A stretch of 64,000 nucleotides of DNA from Gliomastix tumulicola. Lineage: Eukaryota > Ascomycota > Sordariomycetes > Hypocreales > Bionectriaceae. The stretch covers positions 6,510,001-6,574,000 of the forward strand of contig BCHX01000001.1 of NCBI GenBank assembly GCA_001599755.1. The letters are read 5' to 3'. Shown here piece by piece: positions 21,475 to 33,137 of the stretch. The position numbers and the translations under genes are program-made. Positions within the stretch are counted from its first letter, which is position 1. Every line of letters begins with the position of its first letter. The notes below the pieces were generated by a model that was not told the origin of the DNA, ran no database searches, and saw only the letters and a list, made by a program, of their open reading frames with translations.

Positions 21475-24400
21475 ATGCCGCCTCCCTCGTCCGTCCAGCC
21501 GGCTGACGACGATGGCCCTGACGACTCTTCCTTGGTAGGTGGGAGTAATCTTGTCTAGCGATACCCTTGACTGACCCTGGCCACAGAGACCCGTCTCGTC
21601 GATCCGCGCCCGCTTCGAGAATCTCGGCAAGGACACACCAGCCATCCCCAAGCCAGCACCAGTCCCGGTTGCCCTGGCCAGTAAACCGCCCTCGCGGCCA
21701 ATCTCCCCTGCACCGAAACCCGACAAGCTCAAAGACTTCAAAGTGACGCAGGACGCGTCCGCAGCGACTCCTGCCACCCCGTCTACACCTGTCGTCCCCA
21801 CGAGACTCAAGGAGAAGCCGAGAATCCCTCCACCTTCGACACAGCAGAACGAGCAACAAGCTCCCCAGCCCGTTCCATTATCAACGAGACCGGCGCCACC
21901 CACCAAGTCTCATACTATATCACAGCCTCCTGCTGTGACTGTGCAGCCGCCTCAGTCACCGCCCAAGGTCGGAGCCTCGAGATTTGCCGTCGGGGAGCAC
22001 CCGCCCCTTGTTGACTCCGTGTCTTTCGGCGATCCAGTCACTCCCTCGAGACCACAGATCGTCCCCCCTCGATCGATAACCCCTGGCGCGCCTGGGCCAC
22101 CACCTCCTCGCTCCCCTCGCGCTGCAAAGGCACCCTCCCCGCCACCACCGCGACGATCTGGAGAATTGAGGCGAGACAAGGACGTGAAGCCTCCCCCTCC
22201 ACCTGCGCCGAGAAGAGAGAAGCCGGTGACCACAGAGCAGCCGGCTGGTTATGGATCACACGGTACTACGACGCCGAGGAGGCCCTTGAGGGACACGTCG
22301 CCCTTCAACAGCCCTCCCCACAGCCCGGCCGAGGACGAACCACCGCCGCAGCTCCCCACCCGCCCGCGGATGCAACTGGGCGGCGAGCCTCCGGAGCGGC
22401 CCAAGTCGGCTATTGGCATCTTCGACCCTCCGCCCGTTCACCACTCGGTTGCTGTTAAGAAACTCCCGCGTGGTCCAGAAACGAACGGAAATGCGGTCCA
22501 CGCCCAGAATAGCCACAATGTACGGTCTGGTCTAGGCGTGAGGAACCAGGGCCCAGAACAGCCTCCCCGGCCCTCTTCCACGGCTCCTCCCCCGAAACCG
22601 CAACGCCCGGCGAATGCCGCCAATGCACCAGAACCCCAAGGCCCGGCTGTTACGGGCAGACGGCTGTCCTCGAATCCGACACCGCAGCAGCAGCTTCCTG
22701 TGCCGCCAACAAGGACACATGCCAGGTCCAAGACGATGACAGAGCGATCACACGAATCCGCTCAGCCGGAACCACGAGCAGCAGCAGTGGTATCGAGTGC
22801 GGCGGCCCCGAGCAAAGCCGTCCAACCAGCCGTTCAGCCCGCAGCAGCTCCTACTAGGCAAGACCCAGCTGCCCAGGTGATGGCATACCCCGATTGCTCA
22901 AGTACGAACCGCCGTCCTCCTATGCTGAAGAAGGGCGTCGAAGAAATTAGCACCAAGTACGATGCCAGACTGTTCGACGTGTGTGGCGAGAACGTCGTTG
23001 CCAGCGGGCAGCTGACAAGAGTGTGGAGCGTCACTGACGGCGAGCTGATCATGAGTCTTGCACACACCGAGGGCACCAAGGCCACTGCTGTTGCGTTCAA
23101 GCCTGCAGTCGACCCGCACGAGGAAGGCTGGAAGGTGTGGATCGGCTTAAGCTCAGGCGAACTCATGGAGGTCGACGTGGCTACACACGGCGTGACAAAC
23201 AGCAAAGGCAACGTTCACTCGAGGCGCGAAGTCGTCAAGATCTACCGCTGCTTCAACGAGCTCTGGACTCTCGATGAGCTGGGTACACTTCTCCTCTGGG
23301 GGCCTGACGAAACGGGTGTTCCCAACCTCAGCGGCGTCCCGCATCAGACCTACAGAGTACCGAGAGACCATACTTTTTCCATGGTCATTGGAAACGAGTT
23401 GTGGCATGCTACCGGGAAAGAGATCCGGGTGTTTGCTCCCAAGCTGGACGGTCGTGATCAGTTCCAAGTCCTGATGAGACCACTCGTCGCAGACGGGGCA
23501 GGCGACGTGTCGGCTGGAACGTTGGTCAAGACGCAGCCTGGCAAGGTCTTCTTCGGGCATGTGGATGGCAAAGTGAGCATCTACTCGACCAAGGACTACT
23601 CCCACATCGGACTTCTCAACATCAGCACTTGGAAGATGAACGCCCTCAGCGGGGTTGGAAACCGGATCTGGGTTGGATACAATTCCGGCAAGATCTGCGT
23701 CTACGATATTGCCGACACCCCCTGGACAGTGCTCAAGGAATGGCCTGCCCATGCCAATCCAGTTATTGGCATCAAATGCGACTCAGCAAGCGCGTTTAAG
23801 CTGGACCGAATGCAGGTCATCTCCCTAGGTGCAGACAACAAGATCAAGGCTTGGGACGGCCTGCTGGAGGACGACTGGATCGAAGACGAGATGAAGTCGA
23901 AAGATACCGAGTACTGCGACTTTGACGAGATCCGCGCCATGGTGTTCACTTGGAATGCCGGGGCGTCTACTCCTCACGGCCTGCGATACTCGCATGATGA
24001 TGGGAATTTCTTCCCCGAACTGCTAAAATCGAGCGGGTGCCCCGACATCCTGGTTTTTGGATTCCAGGAGTTGGTGGACCTCGAAGACAAAGCTGCTACC
24101 GCGAAACGTTTCCTCAAGGTCAAGAAGAAGGAGAAGAAAGAAGGCACCGACCAGGAGCGCATGAGCCATCAGTACAGAGATTGGAGGGACTTCCTGATGA
24201 GGACCCTCGACGACTGCATGCCACTTGATGATATGTATCATCTCCTCCACACAGCTCCTCTCGTGGGGCTCTTCACCTGCATCTTCGTCAAGTCATCTCT
24301 CAGAGACAGGATAAAGCACATTCATGCTGCCGAGGTCAAGCGTGGCATGGGCGGCCTTCATGGAAACAAGGGCGCCACAGTTGTTCGCTTCCGCATCGAC

Positions 24401-25208
24401 GACAGCTCGCTCTGCTTCGTTAACTGCCATCTCGCGGCCGGACAGTCCCAGGCTAATGCCCGACACAACGACATCGCCGAGATCCTTGACGCAAGCCTGT
24501 TCCCCGCGGAGCGAGATCCAGCGGTGCGCATAGACAGCTTCGCAGGTGGTGGTGACGGGTCACTGGTACTGGACCATGAACTGTGTATCCTGAACGGTGA
24601 CCTCAACTATCGAATCGACACCATGTCTAGGGACACAGTCGTCGGAGCCGTGAAGCAGAACAACCTAGGGAAGCTCCTGGAGCGTGACCAACTCCTGGTC
24701 GCACGGCGGCGTAACCCTGCGTTTAGGCTGCGGGCGTTTGAGGAGCTGCCAATCACCTTTGCGCCGACGTACAAGTATGATGTCGGGACGGACAGGTACG
24801 ACACGAGCGAGAAGCGGAGGAGCCCAGCTTGGTGCGATCGGCTCCTGTTCCGGGGCAGAGGGAGAGTGCAGCAGCTGGATTACCGCAGACACGAGGTGTA
24901 CGTCAGCGATCATCGGCCTGTGACGGGCGATTTCCGGCTCTGGGTCAAGAACGTCAAACCCAAGGAAAGGGCTCGCGTCTGGATGGAGAGCCAGCAGAAA
25001 TTCGAGGCTGTCCGTGAACGAGAGACGGCCGACGAGAAGTGAGTGCAATCTATGAAGCTTGGTATTTTACGATACACTAACCACCTTTAGGCTCCATTAT
25101 CTGATGAAGGTCTGCGGGTTTGACGAGGCGGCGAGCAAGCGGCTTATCAAGGAGAAGTCATCGAGGAAGCTTCATCGAAGTCCTAGTAGGACGAGAGAAG
25201 AGTTCTAA
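21475..25208 (+). CDS. WD40 plus inositol polyphosphate 5-phosphatase
   Basis: Removes the 5-phosphate from phosphoinositides or inositol phosphates. Model join(21475..21534, 21587..25038, 25091..25208), 1209 residues. The N-terminus (about 20-440) is disordered and Pro-rich with many PPPP runs, likely SH3-binding. A beta-propeller-like region follows (about 470-780: VWSVTDGELIMSL, KVWIGLSSGELMEVD, NRIWVGYNSGKICVYD, ISLGADNKIKAWDG). The catalytic domain (about 800-1140) has FTWNAG, VFGFQELVDLEDK, GLHGNKGATVVRF, FVNCHLAAGQSQANARHNDI, LNGDLNYRID, SPAWCDRLLF and YVSDHRPVTGDF, all the expected metal and catalytic motifs. The last exon adds a basic helical tail (LMKVCGFDEAASKRLIKEK). This WD40-5PTase layout also occurs in plant and other fungal enzymes. 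Family call is secure; substrate is not known. Confidence 0.93.
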
Positions 25209-26093
25209 GACGAGTAACGACATGACGGCGTTTGTCTTCTTTTAGTGCCTGCTTTCCGATGCAAGCGTGGATTTAAATTTCACTTGAGATATACAAGGCA
25301 GTATAGAGACTCGCTGACGAAGGCATGAACTACGGGAAATCACCTGGCTAGAACTGAGCACCTGTTGGTGGGGAGTGCAATTCACGGGGAAGGGAGCATT
25401 GGGTGTGACCAATGTAGTTCCCAGGCGAAGCAGGGCGAGGCGTTTGGCTTTGAAAGAAGTGGGGAGCTGTTTGACATCTGGGTCTTGGGTGCTGGAATGG
25501 ATTGGGAACGGAAACAGGTTGGAGTGTGACAGCAAGACGTACATCTGGTTCGGATAGAGTAGCTCGTGCTCGGAAATGAAATGCGTGCACAGCAGATATC
25601 GGCGCAGGGTGTGTTTATGGTACCATCTCCGCGTTCGTGAACTCCGAGATGTGGAACAGAAACGGGCTCTTGTTTATGAAACTTGAATGTGCAACAGTTC
25701 GGATGATTGTACGATCCGGGAGACGGAGATCCGGATCTTGTCGAGACGGTCAGGGTGATTTTCGGGTTCCCAGTTACAGGGGACTTACAGGGGACTTACA
25801 GGGGCCCTCCACTTGGTTTAGGGGTCCTCAGCGCGATAACCAACGATAACGGACCTCGAATCTTATTGAGGGCCTTACTCACCGCTTCGGTGAAGCAACC
25901 TTCAGCGTCCTGTCCTTATTTATGGTCCCTCGCTTAACTACTACTAAGGTTCACTCTTAAGGTGGTCAGGTACTAAGGTATAGGTAAGCTGCGTCTCACA
26001 GGGAAGAGACCCGTCTTGTGAAGGGACACTTGCCCAGGCCGGGTGACACAGACTACGACATCTGACATCTCTCACACTACACAGACTCTCATC
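25209..26093 (+). other. Intergenic region upstream of the Pdr16-like gene
   Basis: This contains the 3' end of the 5-phosphatase transcript and the promoter of the Pdr16-like gene. A short direct repeat lies at 25774-25804 (listed separately). Open frames are short and unrecognised. Confidence 0.5.
25774..25804. repeat. 11-bp tandem direct repeat
   Basis: TTACAGGGGAC occurs twice head to tail and is followed by a partial third copy (TTACAGGGG). It lies about 290 bp upstream of the Pdr16-like start codon, so it could be a repeated factor-binding site or a simple replication slip. Confidence 0.7.
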
Positions 26094-27261
26094 ATGGCCG
26101 ACGTCGAGGACAAGCAGATCTGGAAGACGCCCATTGAGGCGCCTCTCCCCGAGAGCAAGCCCGCGCCGCGGCCCGAGCTCACCGAGGACCAGCAGGCCAA
26201 GTACGCGTCCCTCCTCGAGAAGGCCAAGGCCTTCACGGACGTGACCTGCCCCAAGGAGACGTCGCTCTCGGGGCCCCTGACGGACTCGGACCGCCGGTGG
26301 CTCACGCGCGAGTGCCTCCTCCGCTACCTGCGCGCGACGCGCTGGTCCGTCGACGACGCCTCCCGCCGCCTGCTGGCCACGCTCGCCTGGCGCCGCGAGT
26401 ACGGGCTCGAGGGCTTCACGCCCGAGTACATCTCGCCCGAGCAGGAGACGGGCAAGCAGATGATTGTCGGCTTCGACCGCCAGGGCCGGCCCTGCCAGTA
26501 CCTCAACCCGAACCGGCAGAACACGGACGCGTCCCCCCGGCAGATTCACCACCTGTTCTACATGGTGGAGCGCGTGACGGACCTGATGCCGCCCGGCGTC
26601 GAGGCGCTGAGCCTGCTCATCAACTTCAAGCCCAGCAAGCAGCGGCAGAACACGAGCGTGCCCGTCGCGACGGCGCGGGAGGTGCTGCATGTGCTGCAGA
26701 ACCACTATCCGGAGCGGCTGGGCAAGGCTCTGATCATCAATGGTAGGTTCCCCTGACTTTTCCCACACGCTGAACCTGTTTCCAATCAGGTCTATGAGAG
26801 AGAGAGAGAGAGAGAGAGAGGGCTTGCTGACAGTGAGGATTTCCAAAGTCCCCTGGGTCGTCTGGGGCTTCTTCAAGCTCATCACGCCCTTCATCGACCC
26901 CGTCACGCGCGAGAAGCTCAAGTTCAACGAGGACATGAAGCAGTACGTGCCGCCCGCGCAGCTCTGGAGCGCCGACTGGGGCGGCGAGATGGACTTTGAG
27001 TACGACCACGAGCAGTACTGGCCCGCGCTCAACGCGCTCTGCGCCGCGCGCCGCGCCGAGAAGACGAGGCGGTGGGTCGCGGGCGGCAAGCTCGTCGGGG
27101 AGTCGGAGGACTTCCTGGCCGGGGGCACGGATGTGAGCGTCGAGGGGATCACGTACGACCCTTCTTCCCAGGAGAAGCAGACAGATGGGGTGGCCGCGGT
27201 GGAGGAACAGCTGGCGGCTACCACGCTGGATGAGAAGAAGGCCGTCGCGGTGGAGGCTTAG
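26094..27261 (+). CDS. Sec14/CRAL-TRIO lipid-transfer protein, Pdr16-like
   Basis: Model join(26094..26742, 26849..27261), 353 residues. CRAL-TRIO-N helices (RECLLRYLRATRWSVDDAS, LATLAWRREYGLEGF) precede a Sec14 lipid-binding domain. Pdr16/Pdr17-type hallmarks are GRPCQYLNPNRQNTDASPRQ, HHLFYMVERVTDLMPPGVE, EVLHVLQNHYPERLGKALIIN and, across the intron, VPWVVWGFFKLITPFIDPVT. The exon junction completes the valine codon of the NVPW motif, which validates the splice. Pdr16 homologues bind phosphatidylinositol and sterols or azoles, and in yeast influence azole tolerance and lipid-droplet metabolism. The C-terminal tail is acidic and unconserved. The 106-bp intron carries a GA microsatellite. Confidence 0.92.
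26796..26821. repeat. GA dinucleotide microsatellite in the Pdr16-like intron
   Basis: About thirteen GA units lie inside the 106-bp intron, downstream of the GTAGGT donor and upstream of the acceptor. The purine run leaves little room for a normal pyrimidine tract before the CCAAAG acceptor. Confidence 0.9.
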
Positions 27262-29077
27262 GCGCCCGGCGTCACGAGGGGATGGATCATGCACGGGGGA
27301 GAGGAGAGGATTCGCTGGCACGAGGAGGAGGAAGTGCGTGATTAGAAATGTTGGTCTGTTTTGAGTCACGGCTACAGCATACACTTTCCATGCACGGATC
27401 AGGACAGGCATACAGGACGCTTCAAGATAATAGATGGGTATACACACAGGAATGTGGATGCGATGCATGGCTGCCTTGCTACTACTACTACTAGTAGTTG
27501 CCTTGTAGGGCAAACCGTACATCTGCAAGATCTGGCATGCACGGACAGCTCAGCTCCGCCAGTGAGAAGCCTTGGAACGCTCCGAGGGTGTGGTCGTCAT
27601 TATCAGAAATCTCATGTGGTTGGTCGGTGGCGCTGGGGAAAAAGACAATACTTGATTAGTCGAGATCAGCCGCGGAACGTCTGTGCCGAATCAGCGTTTA
27701 ACACAAATCCGACGGCCGTTGATATCGCATCCGGTCTTTTTCCTCTTTACGTGCCTTTTTTACTCATTGTACTTCTGGATTTAAGGCTTCGTCCGGCTGA
27801 TGCCATCCCTGGAGGTCTGATGATCAATGAATCCAGTATGGATGACATTGGCTTCCTTTGACGGGGCCTGTCGCCAGAATTGTCGTGCATAATATTTACA
27901 GCTGCCTCCGACCGCTGCCAAAATCTCACTCCCGTGAATAGTGAGTTCAGGTGAAGTCAGGCAGCCAGCGGGATACGAGTTCTTGTCAGGCGGCGACAAG
28001 AAAAAAATGACAGGTACGCGAACCAATAACGGCTCCTCAGGATGGCTGGATCTGGAAGAACACCTCTGAGAAAGAGTAACTAGGTGTAGTAACTTCAGTG
28101 GGGAATTTCGAAGCGAGGCACCAAGCGAGGCATCTCGAGTCCTGGTCCATGATCCTGGACTGAGTCACTAACAACTGCTGGTGTGTGCGAAAATGGTGGA
28201 GCGGAACGGCCCCTCTTCTTGACCTTTGCACGCATCAGCATGACTGGCTGGCTGGCTGCTGCGTGCTTAGCCATGAGTGAACAAGCATGCATAGCGTCTG
28301 GTCGGGGCAGTGACGGGGGCCGTGAATGGGATGCGGTTCGCCATGAATCCATCCATGCCTTAGCTCGTGCAAGATCATACCCCAAAGGGTGTGACTGCAT
28401 GATCGTTCTGCCAATCAGTGATCGTCGATGACGGACTGTGTGTGATCCCCGCACCGGCGGCATGAGGTTCGCGAGATGCGCTGGCTTGTCGTCGCGTGTT
28501 CACTCGTAGCTCGTCCGTTCGCTGCGTTTGCTGCACGTTGGTTCGGTGGGTGTTGGTTCGATGGACCTTTGGGAACATTTGGGAACCGCTCTGGCGTGAA
28601 AACTGGACGAGGCCCGGCCTGAAGGAGAGAGGCCTGGCGCGAGGACAGAAGCCCCGGGAGTAACTCGCTTTATATCCCTGAGCTGCTCACTCGGCAGTGT
28701 TGGACAGGTACCTACCAGGTACCTTCACGACGGCCGTGTGCCTAGGAAGGGAAACCACGATAGGCCGCACTTGTACGACCCAGAGTATAGAGCGGCCGGG
28801 TGCCTGGCGCACGAGGCAACATTCGTGGCTTTGCCTGCCTGAAAAGCCTGAGCTAGGGCAAGCGCATCAAATGCTCCTGCAGGTCGCCGTCCTTGATGTG
28901 CCTCAGAGCTGGACCTCGTCACTGATTGTCCGTCTATAAATCACGTCCATTCCCCTGGCGCACACTCTCTTCTCCCCTCTTCCCTCCCTCTCCCTCTCCC
29001 TCCTTGTGCCTGTGCCTCCCTCCTCCCATGCCACAGACGAAGACCTCCCCCAAGTCACTTCGTCTGCCCATCCCACC
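27262..29077. other. Intergenic region upstream of the Bcs1-like gene
   Basis: This 1.8 kb contains no supported gene. Open frames (27361-27861, 28095-28463) are unrecognised. The right end carries a TATA-like element and a long pyrimidine tract just before the Bcs1-like start. Confidence 0.55.
28935..29025 (+). promoter_or_regulatory. Putative core promoter of the Bcs1-like gene
   Basis: TATAAA at 28935-28940 is followed about 30 bp later by a C/T tract (28965-29022) made of CTCTCTTCTCCCC and repeated CCCTCTC. The start codon is at 29078. A TATA box followed by a CT block next to the transcription start is a common fungal promoter form. No transcription start is known. Confidence 0.45.
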
Positions 29078-31164
29078 ATGGCTTTCATGATAGACTCGCT
29101 CAAGGCGGGCTTCCTCCACGGGGGCATGCCCAGCCTGAACCTGAACACCAACGGGACGGAGAGCGCAAACGGCACCTCGAGCTTTGTGAACACCCTCCTG
29201 AGCACCGCTGGACAGGCGTCCTTCCCGCACATCCAGGCCCTGCTCTTCATCCAGCGCTTCCTGGGCATCGACATGGGCATCGACCCCTCTGTCATACTGA
29301 CCTTTGCCGGCCTGCTCTGGGGACTGCAGTACATTCTCTTCCAGGCCTACTACCACGTCGACGACCTCATCAACAGGCACTTCATGTGCAGCATCGCCAT
29401 CAGCCAGGATGACAGCATCTACTACCATATGATGGAGTGGATGAGCAAGCAGCCCAGACTGGCCAACCATCGCTTCCTCACCGCCCAGAGCATCTGGAGA
29501 AGTGCCTGGGAGGAGGATGAGAACGATGACGACGGGGAGAGGAACCTGTTCTGGACTGACGCCGGTCAGGGAGGACACAAGTACCTCAACTTCTCCAACC
29601 ATGCGGCGAGATCCGTACGACTACTCCCTGGGATTTTTTTGGGTTTGTCGAGAGCTCTGAGCTGACGATTTTGCAGGTTCCCCAGTTCGTGCCTGCTATG
29701 GGCAGCACAGGCTTTTGGCATAACAAGACCCGATTCCGACTGTATCGGAAGAAGGAGTCTCTGGTGAACATCGGCGGCTACCAGGCTATGAAGGACCAGG
29801 AGGAGATCACTATTGCCTGCTACGGCCGCTCGATTGGTAAGTCCTGTTTCCCTTGACATTCTCGTCCTGCATCACGTCATCTAACGAATCCTGCAGCCCC
29901 GATCAAGCAACTGCTCGTGGAGGCCAAGATGTTGTACTATCATGACACTCATCAGAAGACGACCATCTACCGACCACGCCACAAGGAACAGCGCCGTGAT
30001 TCGAGCATGTGGCAGCAGGTTGCCCATCGTCCGGTCAGGCCCATGAACACCGTCGTGCTCGATTCCAAGGAGAAGCACGACGTCCTGGCTGACGTCAACG
30101 AGTATCTGCACCCACGCACGCCTCGGTGGTACGCCGCTCGTGGCATCCCGCTTCGACGAGGCTACCTCTTCCACGGCCCGCCTGGTACCGGAAAGACGAG
30201 CTTCTCGTTTGCGCTGGCCGGTGTGTTTGGCATTGACATCTACGTCATCAGTCTGCAGGACGCCAGCATCACCGAGGAGGACCTTGCCATTCTCTTCACC
30301 AGGCTGCCACGTCGATGCATCGTCCTACTGGAGGACATCGACACGGCTGGTCTTCGCCGTAATGATGACGCAAAGGCTGAAGACGAGAAGGCTGCCGAGG
30401 CTGACAAGGAGACGAAGAAAGAAGGCGAGAACGGAAAGCCAGTGGTGAACGGCGTCTCCAAAGCCAAGAACAAGAAGACGTCCAAGAAGCAGGACTCGGA
30501 TAGTGAGGCGAATTCTGGTTCCGACTCTGACTCTAGTGAGGAAGAGCGTAAGGCGAAGCAGAAGAGAAAGGCCAAGGCCAAGAAGAAGAAGGGCGATAAG
30601 AACGCATCCCTTGACGGCATTTCCCTCTCTGGCCTCCTCAATGCCATCGATGGCGTTGCTTCCCACGAGGGCCGCGTTCTCATTATGACGACGAACAAGC
30701 CCGAGTCTCTCGACGAGGCGTTGGTGAGGCCCGGACGCGTGGACAGACAGGTCGCCTTCTCGCATGCCACCAGCCAGCAGGCAGGTGAGCTCTTCCATAG
30801 GATGTACGAGGCTCCTTGGCGACGATCGGATCAGAAGATCCAGGCGATCTCGCCCTCCAACCCATCCTCCATCCTCCTGGCAACGCCGTCTTCCACCTCG
30901 GATACGAAGCTCGCCCAAGAGCCCGAGATTGCTCAGGCAGACGGCGCTACAAACGAGAAGCCTGTGAGCGAGGAGGAGCTCAGGGCTCTGTCTCAAGATT
31001 TTGGAAGAATGATCCCTGAGAACATCTTCTCGCCGGCTGAGATTCAGGGCTTCCTCCTGAAGCGGAAGAACAGTCCGCGAAAGGCGTTTGCCGACGTCAG
31101 GGAGTGGATTAGGGCGACGATCAAGCAGAAGGAGTCCAAGTCCAAGATCTCAACTGTTCAGTGA
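29078..31164 (+). CDS. Bcs1-like AAA ATPase
   Basis: Model join(29078..29614, 29677..29836, 29897..31164), 654 residues. A membrane segment (about residues 68-90, VILTFAGLLWGLQYILFQAYY) comes first, then the BCS1-specific domain (GFWHNKTRFRLYRK, TIACYGRS, PIKQLLVEAK). The AAA module follows: Walker A GPPGTGKTS (about 325), Walker B CIVLLEDIDTAG (about 373), GLLNAIDGVASHEGRVLIMT, and sensor/arginine elements (TTNKPESLDEALVRPGRVDRQ). True Bcs1 inserts the Rieske protein into mitochondrial complex III. Filamentous fungi carry several Bcs1-like paralogues, and this is longer than the canonical form. It holds an insertion of about 80 residues rich in Lys, Glu and Ser between Walker B and the next conserved helix, so a paralogue role is likely. 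The start is the ATG in a CCCACCATGG context. Confidence 0.9.
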
Positions 31165-31619
31165 TTAGACAACGCATTTCCTTTGTCTTGCTTTTCTCCC
31201 GGTTGGTTATTGACGAGAACATGAAAAGTCTGGATGGGATCTGGAATATCTGGAGGGTGGCTGATTTGGGGATCATTGGTTTTGTTTATGAATGACTGGT
31301 TTGTTTACTGGAAGCGGCCGTTGGATGCCATAGCGAAAGGACAAGCGAGCCAGAATAATATGAACGGCATTTTGATTTGACTTGACTTGACTTGATTGTA
31401 TGATCTAAAGCTATCCAATGGTATGAACGAGGCTTGGGGAAATAAATAGCAGGTCGCGTGTGCCTTCAGTACCTACCTTATGGAACCCCACGTCACCTAA
31501 AACCCACTGGAGCTGCAGCCCAAGTTTCTGGATCCAGCACCAGCCCCAGTTGATACCTCCTGTAGCTTCAACTTCACCTCGACAATCACACCCGCGCCCT
31601 GCAAGCGACCCTCCTCAGC
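31165..31619. other. Short intergenic region, Bcs1-like to Trs31
   Basis: This contains 3' flank then a compact promoter for the Trs31 gene. A GACTTGACTTGACTTGATT repeat (three to four TTGAC units) sits near 31376-31396. Nothing else was recognised. Confidence 0.55.
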
Positions 31620-32322
31620 ATGGCGAATCTACAGCCTGGCGGGCCAGGCAAGGAGTCTGGGCTGCGGCTCCCGAGCAATGGTAAGACCATCTACCACCGG
31701 CCGCTCAACCGCACCAAGACGGCCGAGATGAGCCAGGCGAGCTTTGCCTACCTCTTTGGCGAGATGATTTCGTACGCGCAGCGCCGCGTCAAGGGCATCC
31801 AAGAGCTCGAACAACGGTAACCCTCTTTCATCTCCTTTCTCGAATCTATCTGTAACGGTACTGACGACGTTTGCTGCCAGCCTCAACGTCCAGGGCCACC
31901 CCATCGGCCTCAAACTCCTCGACCTCCTCCTCTACCGCGAGCCCCCGCGCTCCCAGCTCCGGCCGGGGAACATCATCACCCTCCTCCACTTCATCAAGCA
32001 GACCGTCTGGCAGCACCTCTTCGCGCGCCAGGCCGACCGCCTCGAGAAGTCGGCCAACCCGGACACGCCCGACGAGTACATGATCATCGACAACGAGCCG
32101 CTCGTGAACCAGTACGTCTCCGTGCCGCGCGAGATGTCTCAGCTCAACTGCGCGGCCTTTGTGGCGGGCGTGGTCGAGGGCGTGTGCGACGGGGCGGGGT
32201 TCCCCGCGAGGGTGACGGCGCATACGGTTGCGGAGGGGGAGATGTGGCCTGGGAAGACGGTGTTCTTGGTCAAGTTTCGCGGGGAGGTCGTGGAGCGGGA
32301 GGGGTTTTTGGGGAAGAGCTAG
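31620..32322 (+). CDS. trs31: TRAPP complex subunit Trs31 (TRAPPC5)
   Basis: Core subunit of the TRAPP guanine-nucleotide exchange complex for Ypt1/Rab1, acting in ER-to-Golgi and Golgi traffic. Model join(31620..31816, 31881..32322), 212 residues, close to the usual family length. Bet3-family features are SQASFAYLFGEMISYAQRRV, the intron-spanning ELEQR|LNVQGHPIG, LKLLDLLLYRE, LLHFIKQTVWQHLFARQAD, YMIIDNEPLVNQYVSVPRE and LNCAAFVAGVVEGVCDGAGF. The last block is the hallmark of TRAPP small subunits of the Trs31 branch. The splice restores the Arg codon. Assignment is very secure. Confidence 0.96.
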
Positions 32323-32681
32323 AGAATGCGGAACAACAGACGAGGAGAGATATTGCGGAAGAGAGTGGAAGGACGAGCGAGAAAGAATGAATGGGCTTAC
32401 GGAGTCTTGGAGTTACGGGAGGACACACACTGGGGGTTTTGGTTTCTTTATGTATGTATGCTACGCTCAGATGGCATGTTGCTTCACGGGGGCAAGGAAA
32501 AGATATGGGTTTTTATTGCTGCAGACTTTGATTCCTCAGTACTCGAGAATAAGGAACTCATACGAGACTGCCTGCCTGCCTGCCTGCCTGCCTGCTTGAC
32601 TGTATTCCCCCAAAACGCCGACGCTATTCGCATGCCCAAGAGAACCCAGAAAAACAAATCGTTCCCAAAGCAACCTATCCT
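32323..32681. other. Convergent intergenic region with CCTG repeat
   Basis: This separates the 3' ends of the Trs31 gene and the unnamed 122-residue gene. It holds a CCTG tetranucleotide tract at 32571-32594 and otherwise no supported feature. Confidence 0.6.
32571..32594. repeat. CCTG tetranucleotide repeat
   Basis: Six uninterrupted CCTG units lie in the 3' flank of two convergent genes. It is a simple microsatellite, likely length-variable between strains. Confidence 0.9.
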
Positions 32682-33137
32682 TCACCGAGGCAGCCTATTC
32701 CCCGACGAACTCGCCGTCCCCGAAGCCGCCGAACCAACCCCCGGCCCCGCGCCGACCCTGCTGCCCGCCCCGCGCCCGCCGCCGCCCTCCCCGGGCCCCT
32801 TGCGCATCAGGTCCGCCAGCCCCAGGTCCTTCCACGCGGTGCCCTGGGCGCGCTGCGTGGCGCGCTGGATGCCGAAGGCGGCGTGCTGGTCGGGCACGAC
32901 GTCGTCCTCGTCCTCCGGGTTGATGGGCTGGTGCTGGGGCGGGACGTAGATGTCGTCGTCGGGGAGGCGGTCGCGGCAGAAGTCCTCGAAGAGGTCGGCG
33001 TGGCGCTGGTCGCGGAGGTGGATGTGGGTGACGGTTGAGTCTTTGTTCTGGGTGTGTTTTGTTTGTTAGTTAGTTAGTTGATTTGGGGCTGGGAGAGAGG
33101 GATTGAGATTGAGATTGAGATTGGGAGAGCGTACCAT
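32682..33137 (-). CDS. Unnamed 122-residue acidic/glycine-rich protein with ATG-only first exon
   Basis: Model complement(32682..33047, 33135..33137). Exon 1 contributes only the start codon. The 87-bp intron has a GTACGC donor, three overlapping CTAACTAAC branch-type motifs and a CACCCAG acceptor. Exon 2 reads NKDSTVTHIHLRDQRHADLF, then EDFCRDRLPDDDIYVPPQHQ. Without splicing, the ATG reads through 23 codons to a stop at the branch motif. The N-terminal 75 residues look ordered and acidic. The C-terminal third is Gly/Ser/Ala-rich and low-complexity. I do not recognise the family. Codon-like structure and the excellent intron signals support a real gene; function is unknown. Confidence 0.65.
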
